Positions 1 to 8,887 of a stretch of DNA of 64,000 nt are shown piece after piece; positions within the stretch are counted from its first letter, which is position 1, and each line of letters begins with the position of its first letter. This DNA comes from Verrucomicrobiia bacterium (GTDB lineage Bacteria > Verrucomicrobiota > Verrucomicrobiia > Limisphaerales > JADLHS01), in assembly GCA_011525685.1 (NCBI GenBank), contig WYBW01000178.1:1-64000 (forward strand), read 5' to 3'. The notes beneath the pieces were generated by a model. The model did no database searches and was not told the origin of the DNA. It saw only the letters and a list, made by a program, of their open reading frames with translations. A program made the translations under genes and the position numbers.

Positions 1-3
1 ATC

Positions 4-87
4 GCCGACTTCCAGTCGGCAGGGGGTTGCCGCCGTACGAACGGTCTGCGGGTTGGAAACCCGCGATCCAGCAGACTGGAAGTCTGC
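4..87. repeat. Dispersed twin-hairpin repeat
   Basis: Three short palindromes with 7-bp perfect stems and 3-nt loops lie here: 4-20 (GCCGACT/AGTCGGC, loop TCC), 48-64 (GCGGGTT/AACCCGC, loop GGA) and 71-87 (GCAGACT/AGTCTGC, loop GGA). The last two are joined by GATCCA and followed by GCTACC. The same layout recurs at 12779-12818 with different but still paired stems. The element overlaps any upstream extension of the first gene, which is a reason to place that gene's start after it. Confidence 0.75.
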
Positions 88-161
88 GCTACCTTCCTTC
101 GCGCGCGCGAGGGTGCGAAATATGCGGTTTAACCCAACTCCTCGGGCTGGCGACCTCAGTG

Positions 162-1676
162 ATGTTGCTTGTAAATCCAGCGATGATTGTCGCCACCGGA
201 TTCACCATCGAGATGACCCAGCCCGACAGCCACGCGCCCAGCGAAGCTGTCTTATTCCCTTTCGATCGTCACAGCGTCCCCTTCCGTCACGGGCTGCAGC
301 TCGAACTCATTTCCGCCCAGCGCGACGCGGCGAATCCGGTTCTTCGCCCGGGTGGACCGGGCGCGCCCGACAGCGAATCCATGAGCTACTACGGCACGGT
401 GCTCCAGTTCGGTGACGAGTTGCGGATGTGGTATCTGGGCCGCGGCAGGTCCGAACACGGCCCATTGCGGGTCTGCTACGCGACCAGCAAGGACGGCTTT
501 CGTTGGGAAAAGCCCGCGCTTGGTCTCGTGGAGTATGCGGGTTCAAAGAGCAACAACCTTGTGGACCTCGACTTCGGCGGGCGGGTGATGTCGTGCAACG
601 TGCTCTACGAACCCGACGACCCCGACCCCGCGCGGCGCTTCAAAATGTTTTGCGAAGTGGAATCCGAACGCAGCAAGAACCAGGGCTGCGTGGCCTTCAG
701 CGCCGACGGTTTGCGCTGGAAACCGTCGCCGCGCAATCCGGTCACCCACACGCGCATTGAGAACACCGGCCTGGTGAAGCGCGGCGGTTGCTACTACGTG
801 AACGGCCAGAACGCCGGCTTGGATCGCGCCTTCCAAAAGCGCGTCCTGCTCACGCTGGCATCCTATGACTTCGAGCATTGGACGGATGCCGGCGCGCTGG
901 GCTTCCGGCGCGACGACGTGCCGCCGCGACCGGTCCATCTCAACTACCAAGTCGGCCCGCAGGTCCATCTGGGCGCGGGCCTGTGGGATCGCGGCAACGT
1001 CATCCTCGGCTTCTACGGCCAGTGGAACGCGCCGCTGCACTCCGACGATCGGCGGGACATGCGCATGGACATCGGCCTGCTCGTGAGCCACGACGGCCTG
1101 TTCTATCACGAGCCGATTCCCGACTTCCGCATCATCGAATCGCGCGAGGAAGGCTGGCGCACCGTCAGCCCGCAAGGCGACCCGCCGCGGCTGGCGCAAG
1201 GTCAGGGCGTGGTCAACCTCGGCGACAAGACCATCACGTGGTATTCGATCTGGGGCGGCCAAGGTGGTGAAGGCATTCGCGCCGCGTGGTGGCGACGCGA
1301 CCGGCTGGGCTACTTCCACGCCACGCGCACGCCCATCGAGGGGCAGACTTGGGTGGACGAACTCAAACCGCACTTCATCAGCGCGCCGATCCGCCTGCCC
1401 GCTGGCGGCGGCAAAGTCTTCCTCAACGCCAGCCATCTCTCCGAACACGCGCGGCTCGCGGTGGAGATTCTCGACGAACAATTCCGCCCGCTGCCGGGCC
1501 GCACCGCCGCTGAATGCGAACCGTTCCGTGACGACTCCGCCTTCCGGCTGCCTGTCCGCTGGCGCACCGGCGACATCGTGAAATCCGGTCACCCTATCCG
1601 CATCCGCGTCAACTTCGACGGCCTGCGCCTCGAAGACGCGCGGGTGTATGCGGTGTATGTGGTGACTGGCCAATAG
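162..1676 (+). CDS. Secreted GH43/GH32-like five-bladed propeller protein
   Basis: The protein is about 504 residues from this start and looks like the beta-propeller hydrolases and phosphorylases of the GH32/GH43/GH130 type. Blade-like repeats can be seen: YGTVLQFGDELRMWYLGRG, VCYATSKDGFRWEKP, VAFSADGLRWKPS and IGLLVSHDGLFYHEP. The substrate is unknown. The reading frame is open back to position 27, but that stretch is a hairpin repeat, so an ATG at 162 (or 183, 213) is more likely; the residues just after 162 are hydrophobic and may form a short signal sequence. The C-terminal 120 residues look like a beta-sandwich. It ends with TAG and stands alone on the plus strand before the minus-strand restriction operon. 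The fold class is fairly clear; the enzymatic activity is inferred. Confidence 0.6.
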   Translation: MLLVNPAMIVATGFTIEMTQPDSHAPSEAVLFPFDRHSVPFRHGLQLELISAQRDAANPVLRPGGPGAPDSESMSYYGTVLQFGDELRMWYLGRGRSEHGPLRVCYATSKDGFRWEKPALGLVEYAGSKSNNLVDLDFGGRVMSCNVLYEPDDPDPARRFKMFCEVESERSKNQGCVAFSADGLRWKPSPRNPVTHTRIENTGLVKRGGCYYVNGQNAGLDRAFQKRVLLTLASYDFEHWTDAGALGFRRDDVPPRPVHLNYQVGPQVHLGAGLWDRGNVILGFYGQWNAPLHSDDRRDMRMDIGLLVSHDGLFYHEPIPDFRIIESREEGWRTVSPQGDPPRLAQGQGVVNLGDKTITWYSIWGGQGGEGIRAAWWRRDRLGYFHATRTPIEGQTWVDELKPHFISAPIRLPAGGGKVFLNASHLSEHARLAVEILDEQFRPLPGRTAAECEPFRDDSAFRLPVRWRTGDIVKSGHPIRIRVNFDGLRLEDARVYAVYVVTGQ

Positions 1677-1811
1677 CATGGTTCTGGACTTGAAGCGAAG
1701 CCGCAAACTAATGCCGAGCTCAGTGGCTATTCTCAAGCTGAAGGCCCTCGGATTTCGAGAGGCCAAGTCGCGGACACCGAACCGCCGGAGGACGCGGACA
1801 AACGCCGATGC

Positions 1812-4379
1812 TTACTTCCCGCTGTTCGCTTTGGCCATCGCCACATCCAGTTCCGAGCGAAACCTGACCAGGTCGCGTTTCCGCAGCTTCGTGAAGAACT
1901 TCCCGTAGTCCTGCGGCGAGAGCATGTTGAACTGGTAGCGCGTCGGCAGGTTCTCTTTCTCCAGCCACTGGTTGAGCCGGGCAAAGTGGGCGTTGGCGTA
2001 TTCGTGCTTCTTGACGTTCTCCACCGAAGGATCGGCGATCTCGCCGTCGTCCTTAATCTCGACTACGAATATCCGATTGCCCTGCTTGATGAAGAAGTCC
2101 GGGCTGAACTCGCCGCGCTTGGGATGCTCGCCTTTCTTCCAGGCGTATTCGATGGAGTAGAAGCCAACCGGCGTGTTCTTGAGCCAGGCGTCCACAGTCG
2201 CGGCATAATCGCGGTTGCAGAGTTCCCGCACGAATTTGCGCTCGGGGGTCGCGTCGGCGATCACGAGATTAGCCGGCGTCTTGAAATCGGTGGCGTTGGT
2301 GACCGGCTCGCGCCCACTGGCAAAATCGCCGTCCGGGTCTTGCAGTTCGCGGAAGAATTCTTTCTGCTCGTCTTCGAGTGTCGCTTCGCAGCCAGGCGGA
2401 TAGAACACCCGCTTCGTCCCGCGACGCAGTTCTGCCGCGCTACAACTCTCCGCCTGCCGCTCGCGGGTGTTCAAGGTCACCAGCGCCTTGGGCGACAGCT
2501 TGTAAACCACGCGCTTGGCCGATTTGCGCCGCAACGTGCCAAGCGCCTGCAAAAACTTCTGCCGGTTTTCGTCCGTGACCCGGCCGGTCTTGATCTTCGC
2601 CCGCTTCAACGACTCGCGCACAATGGCCTCGCACTTCGCCAGCGGGAACTTTTTCGCGTAGGCCGTGCGGTCTTTCGGGTCGTCGGCATCCTTGGACTCT
2701 TCGTCAATGGACTTGAGCCGCTGGAACATCTGTTCCGCAACTTCCTCGGCGCTCCACGTTTTGTGCTGGATTTCGGTTTTCCATTTGGCGTGCTCGCCGG
2801 ATACGGCCCGCTCGAACTCAATCGTCACATCCTCGGCCTCGACTTGCGCGGGCAGGTCCACGAAGCCCTCCTCCAGCAGCCGATACTCGCCCTTCTTGGC
2901 ATATTCGCTGGTGTCCTCGTCGCGCGTGTAATCCAGGTTGTGAAGCTCGAAGTTCCATTTCGACGCCGGGTCAACGCGTGAGGTAAGCCGCCGCTCGATT
3001 TCCAGAATCTCGTTGACCAGGTGCTTGATCCGGCCCGACCAGGCGTCGTGATTGAACACGGTCACCATCGGGTCTTCGCCTTTCCAATCATCCGGCCGCC
3101 GCAAGCCGCGCCCCAACACCTGCGCGATGAGCAACTTGCTGTTGAAGGCGCGTTCCTCGTGCGGGACGATCTGGAACACGTTCTTCACGTCCCAGCCTTC
3201 CGACAGCATCGAAACCGACACGATCCACTCCACCTTGCTCGCGGGCTGGTCCACGAGCTTCAGCCTGGCCACATTCGCTTGATGCTTGCTTGACGACGTG
3301 ACGGGCAGGACTTTCGCCTCCGCCTGCTCCGGCTTGAGCTTCTCCCACTCCGTCAAAAACTCCTTCAACTCCTCCGCCACCTGCTCGCACGCCCGGATGT
3401 CGCGAGTGACAATGATGGTCAACGGACGAATCTTCCTCGCTTTGAGCTTCTTCTTCCACGCTTCATGCCGCTTGTAGATGAGCTGCCATTTCTCGTCCGC
3501 GTTGTTCGTCTCCGGCATCTCGGCCACGTATTCCACCTTCTTGACGAACCGCTCCTCGATCGCCTGCCGCAGCGAATAGCGATGGACCACGTCGGCGAAA
3601 TACTCGTCGTCCACGTAGCACGTCCCGGACACACCCACGACGATGCGGAAGCCGTATTCCGGGTTCAGCAGGAACTCCTTCCACTTCTTCGCCTCTGCGC
3701 CGCCCGCGTTGGCGACGTGATGCGCCTCGTCGTTCAGCACCGCCACCCGCGCGCCCTTGCCCTTGAGGCTGTCGCGGATGGACGACTTCACGTTCTCCAG
3801 AATCGCGTGGTAGTTCTCCACGCAGATCGAGCCGTCCACGATGCTCTCGGAAGCGTTGATGATTTTGGGCGCTTTGAACTTCACCCCGGCAGGCAGCGCG
3901 TCGCGCAGGTTGGCGTCCGCCGCCAGTTCGCGGAACTTGCCCAGCAGCCCGGCCTCAATCGTATTCGACGGGCACAGCACCAGCACCCGGTCCACCGCGC
4001 CTTCCGCCAGGAGAATCGCCGCCAGCCCGTAAAGCACGTAGCTCTTACCCGTGCCGGTCGCCTGATCAATGGAGCACGAAAGCTGGTCAGGCAGTTGCAG
4101 ATGCCGCTCCATGCCCGCCCACGAGCCGTAACGCTGCTGCAACTCCTCGTTGTCGTCAAAGTTCTCCTTCGCCAGTTCCCGCAGGCTGGCGTATTTGCCG
4201 CCGAGCAGGTAGCGCAGCGTCGTGCGGATGGCCTCCTTCTGGTATTCGCGGCTGCCGCAAAGCTCGTCCAGAAACGCCTCGTAGCGCGACTCGTCCCACA
4301 CCTGCGGGTCAATGTCCGTCGTGACCTTGAGCACCAGGTCTTCATTCCGGAACGTCCTCCGGTCGCCGCGCGTGCTCAT
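1812..4379 (-). CDS. res: Type III restriction endonuclease, Res subunit
   Basis: This 855-residue protein is the ATP-dependent helicase/nuclease subunit of a type III restriction-modification system. It should translocate from two unmethylated recognition sites and cut DNA together with Mod. Superfamily 2 helicase motifs are present: Walker A ATGTGKS at residues 107-113 and DEAH at 217-220, with later motifs such as QVLGRGLRRPDD. A C-terminal PD-(D/E)xK nuclease is visible as SPDFF (D761) followed by VVEIK (E774, K776). The ATG overlaps the TGA of the upstream methyltransferase by 4 nt, so the two are translationally coupled. Length and domain order are normal and no damage is seen. Confidence 0.9.
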   Translation of the reverse strand: MSTRGDRRTFRNEDLVLKVTTDIDPQVWDESRYEAFLDELCGSREYQKEAIRTTLRYLLGGKYASLRELAKENFDDNEELQQRYGSWAGMERHLQLPDQLSCSIDQATGTGKSYVLYGLAAILLAEGAVDRVLVLCPSNTIEAGLLGKFRELAADANLRDALPAGVKFKAPKIINASESIVDGSICVENYHAILENVKSSIRDSLKGKGARVAVLNDEAHHVANAGGAEAKKWKEFLLNPEYGFRIVVGVSGTCYVDDEYFADVVHRYSLRQAIEERFVKKVEYVAEMPETNNADEKWQLIYKRHEAWKKKLKARKIRPLTIIVTRDIRACEQVAEELKEFLTEWEKLKPEQAEAKVLPVTSSSKHQANVARLKLVDQPASKVEWIVSVSMLSEGWDVKNVFQIVPHEERAFNSKLLIAQVLGRGLRRPDDWKGEDPMVTVFNHDAWSGRIKHLVNEILEIERRLTSRVDPASKWNFELHNLDYTRDEDTSEYAKKGEYRLLEEGFVDLPAQVEAEDVTIEFERAVSGEHAKWKTEIQHKTWSAEEVAEQMFQRLKSIDEESKDADDPKDRTAYAKKFPLAKCEAIVRESLKRAKIKTGRVTDENRQKFLQALGTLRRKSAKRVVYKLSPKALVTLNTRERQAESCSAAELRRGTKRVFYPPGCEATLEDEQKEFFRELQDPDGDFASGREPVTNATDFKTPANLVIADATPERKFVRELCNRDYAATVDAWLKNTPVGFYSIEYAWKKGEHPKRGEFSPDFFIKQGNRIFVVEIKDDGEIADPSVENVKKHEYANAHFARLNQWLEKENLPTRYQFNMLSPQDYGKFFTKLRKRDLVRFRSELDVAMAKANSGK

Positions 4380-6304
4380 TTCCGGCCTCCCTTCTTCGCT
4401 TTCGGCGCGGGCGCGGCGGCGCGCCCCAGCTTCTCGCCCGGAATGACCTCGCGCGCCTCGTTGCCATAAATGTCAACGAACACCGTCATAACCTGCCAGC
4501 CCACGGACTCGACCGGGAAGCGCACTTCCCAGCCCGCTTTCTCAATCGCGTCGGCGAAGAACACCGCGTCTTGGTCGAACACCTCGCCGTCGTAATCGTA
4601 ATCCAGCATCACCATCGAAAGCGTTTCGCGGTTGCCCTTCTTGCGCAGCGGCTCGCGCACCACCGCCTCGCTCTTGAAGGTCTTGATGCGGATGAACGCC
4701 TCCGACAGCAGCTCGCCCTTGCGTTTGGCGACGCCGCAGTCGTAATCGAGTTCCGGCGTGCGGATGAAGTCGAAGCCAACCGCCTCCACCGTGTCGTTCA
4801 CCGCCATCTCGTCCGCCGGCTGCTTGAGCGCCGTGAACTCCCGCTGGTGCAGTTCGTGGATGATCGAATACGGAATCCGCAGCGCGTAATAGCGCACGTC
4901 GTCGAGGTCGAGGTAGTCCTGCTGGAAATCGAACGTGAGCGCCGGCGCGATGATGAACAGCCTGCGGCCCACGCGCGAGCCGAGCGCCTCGTGCAGGCTG
5001 CGGACGGTTTCCTCGTCAATCCGGATGCCGGGCCGCTTCTGGTGATTGAACACGAGCACGCTGCTGCCCTTGAGGTAGCCGTCCAACGGGATGCCGCCGA
5101 TCTTGTGCGGCTCGTCCCGGCACTGGAACAGTTGCAGAGCGAAGAACCGCCACGACTCCCACGGCAACGCCTTGAGTTGGGAAAAGTCGTAAAGCCCCGC
5201 GTTGTAGAGCGTGAACGCCTTGGGCTTGAGGGCCGGGCCTTTGTTCCCGATCTCCTTCCGCAAATTCAGCATCCGCTTCTGAATCGTGTAGATGGCCAGC
5301 TTGCCGCAATCTATGCCGATCCAGCGCCGCTCGTGCTTCTCCGCCACGGCCAACGTTGTTCCCGATCCGCCGAAAGCATCCAAAACCAAGTCTCCTTTTC
5401 GGGAGGATGAGCGGATAACCCAGTCGAGCAAGAGCTCTGGCTTTTGCGTCGGATACCCAAGACGTTCCTCCGCCATCGGATTGATGACCGGGATTTCCCA
5501 AACATCGCCAGCGTCCTTTTCGGTGCTCTCTTGATACAGGTATTTGCCGTCTTCGCCCTTGAGCCATTCGTTCTTGTTCAACTCTTTGTTCCACGCCCGG
5601 ACAGGTTGCATTCTGCGGACCTTCACCGGGATTCTGATTGGCTCATAGATAAAGCGTTTGCCTTTCGCGAATCGGAAGATCGTGTTGTGGAAGCTATCGA
5701 ATGAATCGGAATTGGCCTTATACTTGTTCGTGTAATACCAAATCACTTCGTTGATAAATCGCTTCTCCCCGAAAGCGTCATCCAAGAGGGCTCTGACGTA
5801 GTGGGATTTTTTCCAATCGACGTGGACGAAAATTGTTCCGTCTTCACTCAAGAGCTCCCGAATCATCACGAGTCGTTTCCGGAGGAACTCGAGAAACTGT
5901 GCCCCAACAATCTTGTCTTGATACGCCTTTTGATCCTCGCTGCCGTGGAACTCCTGCTTCGTGGCAAAGGGCGGGTCAATGTATGCGAGCCTGAAGCCCG
6001 GCGTGCCGTCGGCGTTGCAGAGTTTGCCGGCCTTCTTCAATTCCAGCAGGCTTTTCATCACCTGCAGGTTGTCGCCGAAGATGAGCATGTTGTGCCAGCC
6101 GTCGCCGTTCTTGCCGAAGGTGCGCACCGGTTGCAGCGGCACGGCCAGCGTGTTGGCCAGGATGTCCTCCTCGCGCTCCTTGCCGTGATAGACCAGTTCA
6201 TACTCGCGCTTCTCCGGCGGGAACAGGATGCGCGCCCATTCGGGCGAGATGTCCTCGCCCTGTTGCAGCAGCCGGATGAGTTCCTCGCGTTGCTCCGGGG
6301 TCAT
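4376..6304 (-). CDS. mod: Type III DNA methyltransferase, Mod subunit (adenine-specific)
   Basis: This 642-residue S-adenosylmethionine-dependent DNA adenine methyltransferase recognises the target and methylates one strand, partnering with Res. The catalytic motif DPPF (residues 110-113) precedes the AdoMet motif DAFGGSGTT (309-317), the beta-class order expected for type III Mod proteins. GYPTQKPE lies at 283-290. The N-terminal 70 residues (PEQREELIRLLQQGEDISPE) and the C-terminal 270 residues are typical of this subfamily, and target recognition probably lies between the motifs and in the C-terminal part. The start lies one base after the radC stop, and the stop overlaps the res start. 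Confidence 0.9.
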   Translation of the reverse strand: MTPEQREELIRLLQQGEDISPEWARILFPPEKREYELVYHGKEREEDILANTLAVPLQPVRTFGKNGDGWHNMLIFGDNLQVMKSLLELKKAGKLCNADGTPGFRLAYIDPPFATKQEFHGSEDQKAYQDKIVGAQFLEFLRKRLVMIRELLSEDGTIFVHVDWKKSHYVRALLDDAFGEKRFINEVIWYYTNKYKANSDSFDSFHNTIFRFAKGKRFIYEPIRIPVKVRRMQPVRAWNKELNKNEWLKGEDGKYLYQESTEKDAGDVWEIPVINPMAEERLGYPTQKPELLLDWVIRSSSRKGDLVLDAFGGSGTTLAVAEKHERRWIGIDCGKLAIYTIQKRMLNLRKEIGNKGPALKPKAFTLYNAGLYDFSQLKALPWESWRFFALQLFQCRDEPHKIGGIPLDGYLKGSSVLVFNHQKRPGIRIDEETVRSLHEALGSRVGRRLFIIAPALTFDFQQDYLDLDDVRYYALRIPYSIIHELHQREFTALKQPADEMAVNDTVEAVGFDFIRTPELDYDCGVAKRKGELLSEAFIRIKTFKSEAVVREPLRKKGNRETLSMVMLDYDYDGEVFDQDAVFFADAIEKAGWEVRFPVESVGWQVMTVFVDIYGNEAREVIPGEKLGRAAAPAPKAKKGGRK

Positions 6305-6305
6305 G

Positions 6306-7076
6306 TCAGCCGGTTCTCCTTGCCAGTTTGCCCGCGCGCGCGCTGTCGCCGGGCGCGAGGCAGGCCAGTTCTAATTCATCTAGCAGCCCGCTGTCGGCGA
6401 AGCTGAACACCGTGTCCTCCGCCACGATGACGTGATCCAGCAGCTTCAGTCCCACGGGCCGCGCGGCGGCGATGAGGTCCTGGGTCAGCAGGCGGTCGGA
6501 TTCGCTCGGCTCGGCCGCGCCGGAAGGATGGTTGTGCGCCGCGATGAGCGCGCTGGCGTTGGCCTGCAACGCGCGGGCAATGATGCCGCGCAGCGATGGG
6601 CGCACCGAATCCACCACCCCCTCGGCGATGAGCGCATCATCCAGCAGCGCGCCCCGGCGGTTCAGGTAAAGGACGCGGAATTGTTCGCCGGCCAGCCCGC
6701 GCAGCCGCTCGCGCAGGTAGTCCGCCGCCGCCCGGGTGCTCTTGATCTGAAGCTGCTTGCGGTCGCGGGGCACGGCGACGCGCCGGGCGATCTCCATCGC
6801 CGCGACCAGTTGGGAAGCCTTCGCGCCCTTGAGACCCTTGATGTCCAGCAGCGCGAGGACGGGCGCTTCCACCATCGCGCGCAGCGAGCCGAACCGCTTG
6901 AGAATCTGCCGGCCCAGTTCGACCGCGCTCGTCCCGCGAAACCCGACGCGAATGAGAATGGCGACCAGTTCCGCATCGGTGAGCGCCTGTGGCCCGCGCG
7001 AGAGCAATCGTTCCCGTGGCCGTTCCTCTTCCGGCCACGACACGATGCCGCGAGACTTGATTGAGCCTGCTGACAT
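6306..7076 (-). CDS. radC: RadC/JAB-domain protein
   Basis: RadC family member of 256 residues, slightly longer than the usual 220-230. It has an N-terminal helix-hairpin-helix-like region (LLDIKGLKGAKASQLVAAM, about residues 76-94). The C-terminal JAB domain carries the intact JAMM zinc signature HNHPSG at 181-186 with downstream PSESD (S191, D194). The in vivo function of RadC is unresolved; a DNA-repair role was withdrawn, and many homologues lie in mobile or defence loci. Here it is the first gene of the radC-mod-res operon, one base before mod, which fits such a defence or mobility link. The C-terminal 15 residues after the JAB fold look variable. Confidence 0.88.
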   Translation of the reverse strand: MSAGSIKSRGIVSWPEEERPRERLLSRGPQALTDAELVAILIRVGFRGTSAVELGRQILKRFGSLRAMVEAPVLALLDIKGLKGAKASQLVAAMEIARRVAVPRDRKQLQIKSTRAAADYLRERLRGLAGEQFRVLYLNRRGALLDDALIAEGVVDSVRPSLRGIIARALQANASALIAAHNHPSGAAEPSESDRLLTQDLIAAARPVGLKLLDHVIVAEDTVFSFADSGLLDELELACLAPGDSARAGKLARRTG

Positions 7077-7154
7077 GGGCTGAAACGCTCGCGTGTGCGT
7101 TCAGCCCTGTCTTGTCCGCCGTAGTTTGAACGAAGGCGGATCGGGAATGGCGGT

Positions 7155-7242
7155 GTTTCGTTGAAGGAGTCTGTGCCTGAAAAGCGAAGGGGCGTGACCT
7201 ACTCACGCTCCATCACAGGCACGGACATGCCCTCAACGAAAC
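7155..7242. repeat. Nested three-level stem-loop (possible structured RNA or palindromic element)
   Basis: Three nested inverted repeats are readable. The outer stem is GTTTCGTTGA (7155-7164) with TCAACGAAAC (7233-7242), 10 bp perfect. The middle stem is GTGCCTG (7173-7179) with CAGGCAC (7216-7222), 7 bp. The inner stem is 7189-7197 with 7203-7211, nine pairs including one G-T, loop CCTAC. An alternative partner for 7175-7186 lies at 7242-7252. It lies about 80 bp upstream of radC on the minus strand. No gene is seen in 7077-7630, so this is either a leader or structured RNA, or a palindromic mobile remnant. Confidence 0.6.
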
Positions 7243-7249
7243 GCTTTCA

Positions 7250-7271
7250 GGCACGCCCGAGTGGGCGTGCC
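7250..7271. repeat. Perfect 9-bp hairpin
   Basis: GGCACGCCC and GGGCGTGCC flank the loop GAGT. No T-run follows on either strand, so it is not a typical intrinsic terminator. It directly abuts the nested stem-loop at 7155-7242. The rest of the 7077-7630 gap shows no supported gene. Confidence 0.6.
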
Positions 7272-7630
7272 TTCGAGCGCCGTTCGTTGAGTCGAAATTG
7301 TCCGTTTCGTGATGAACAGCAGCCGAAGCTACGCGAAATGATATTGGTTAAATGGGTTTTCTGGTCGTCGTGTTTTTTCTCGGACGCGGGGAGAATAGCC
7401 GGAAGGAGGCCGGCGCGACAAGCGTGAGACGGCAATTCTCACTATGGACCAGGTAGGGCCGTCGGGTGAGGACAACCGGCCTAGAATGGAGCCGTTTTGT
7501 GCGGAGGCAGGCCGTGTGCCCTCACCGAGCGGGTTTTCAGACAGGCTCTCAGCCCTGCCTCCAGGGCAGCCAGCGGTTTCAGAAACGGCGCAGCGGGAGT
7601 CTTCCGCATGGCGCGCAGTTCCAAGGCCGG

Positions 7631-8884
7631 TTATCTGGCTTCAAGCACGAGCACCCAATCATTGCCCTCAGCCGGCGGGCCGGGCGGCGTGAAGGCCCGT
7701 TCGCCTTTGGGGGGAAACGAGTCCAATCCACGAGACTCGCCCGTGCGCGGATCGAACCACGAGGCCTTCACTTTTGCCCCGCTCAACTTGTCCAATCGCA
7801 CGCTGAAAGGTCTTCCGGTTGGCGTGTAGATGAGCGCGAAGCCGTCGCCCCGCAGCGCGCGGATGTGGTCTGGGCCAGTCCCCACCTCGCCGGCAATCAA
7901 TGTTTGGTCGGGCGCTTGCGTCAGGAACGGACGCGATTCGATCAGCCGCCGCAGGTGGCCCATTTGTGTTGCGCTGGGCGCGTCGAGGGCTTCGCGCCAA
8001 GTTTGCTTGGGATCGAGGATCGGTTTGCGCGGCGGCGCATACATCTGCCAGATCGAATTGTGGCCGTAGGTGTGACCGAACGCGCCGGCGAACACCGCCC
8101 AATACGCCGCCCGCCGGGCGTGATCATCGTTGGCCGGCTTTGTTGAAGGGTGCGCCGCGCGCATGTGTGTCGGCAGCCAGGCGGCGGGAATCAACGCGCC
8201 CGGATAGCTGGACTCCAGGTCAATCACCGGCTTGATGGGATGGCGATTCCAGTGCTTCTCCATGAACCGCCAGCTCTCCACCAAATCGCCGTGACTCGAC
8301 TGGGCCGAGGTGAAGTCCAGCCACGGCTCGTCGTGAAGAAAATCCGAAACGTGCCCCGGACCGGACGTGTGATACGTCATCAACACCGCGTCGCAATCCT
8401 CCCGCCCCGCGACGCCCAGCGCGATGCCCCTGGCCATCGCGCGCCAGACGGCGACGGCTTCGGGTGTGGATGGCGCCTTGTCACCGCCGAGAATCCAGAT
8501 GAGATTCGATCGCGCGCGCCAACGCTCACCCAGAAACCGGCCGTAAGTTTCGGCGTTGGTCATGTTGAAAAGGCCGTCCACCTTGCCGTCGAACGGGCTT
8601 GAGGTGACGTATTTGCCCCACGTCGGAAGAAAGCCCACGTAAAGCCCGTTGGCCTCCGCGAGATCGAGCACTTCGTCCACGAAATCCCAGTAGTCGTTGG
8701 CTGGCCCGTCCTTAACGGCAGGCCGTGCAGGGTCCTTGTCCTGCAATGGCAGATGACCGTAGCGGTTGGGCTCGGTCAGGCCGTTCAGTTCCGCCAGCGC
8801 GACGGCCTGGATGACGGTGAAGCCCTTCGCTGCCCGGTCCCGCAGGTACACTTCCGCTTCCGCGCGGTCGAGCCGGTGAAACAA
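7631..8884 (-). CDS. GH140-like (DUF4038) hydrolase, separated part of a broken fusion gene
   Basis: This is the bulk of a DUF4038/GH140 apiosidase-type domain plus a C-terminal putative collagen-binding-like sandwich domain (about residues 330-417). Recognisable parts are GFTVIQAVALAELNGL, YVGFLPTWGKYV and NLIWILGGDKAP. The piece has no credible start of its own: it is opened by a TTG immediately after an in-frame TAG at 8888-8890, and the missing start of the domain ([17 protein letters not shown]) is encoded in the same frame at the end of the upstream gene. Homologues read GDTAWELFHRL, so TAG replaces a TGG for tryptophan. It probably is not made unless there is reinitiation or readthrough. 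The family is clear; expression is doubtful. Confidence 0.75.
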   Translation of the reverse strand: MFHRLDRAEAEVYLRDRAAKGFTVIQAVALAELNGLTEPNRYGHLPLQDKDPARPAVKDGPANDYWDFVDEVLDLAEANGLYVGFLPTWGKYVTSSPFDGKVDGLFNMTNAETYGRFLGERWRARSNLIWILGGDKAPSTPEAVAVWRAMARGIALGVAGREDCDAVLMTYHTSGPGHVSDFLHDEPWLDFTSAQSSHGDLVESWRFMEKHWNRHPIKPVIDLESSYPGALIPAAWLPTHMRAAHPSTKPANDDHARRAAYWAVFAGAFGHTYGHNSIWQMYAPPRKPILDPKQTWREALDAPSATQMGHLRRLIESRPFLTQAPDQTLIAGEVGTGPDHIRALRGDGFALIYTPTGRPFSVRLDKLSGAKVKASWFDPRTGESRGLDSFPPKGERAFTPPGPPAEGNDWVLVLEAR

Positions 8885-8887
8885 TTC

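Noticed and set aside
543-1766. 407-residue minus-strand frame opposite the first gene
   Set aside because: It is a shadow of the propeller gene, with no recognisable motif.
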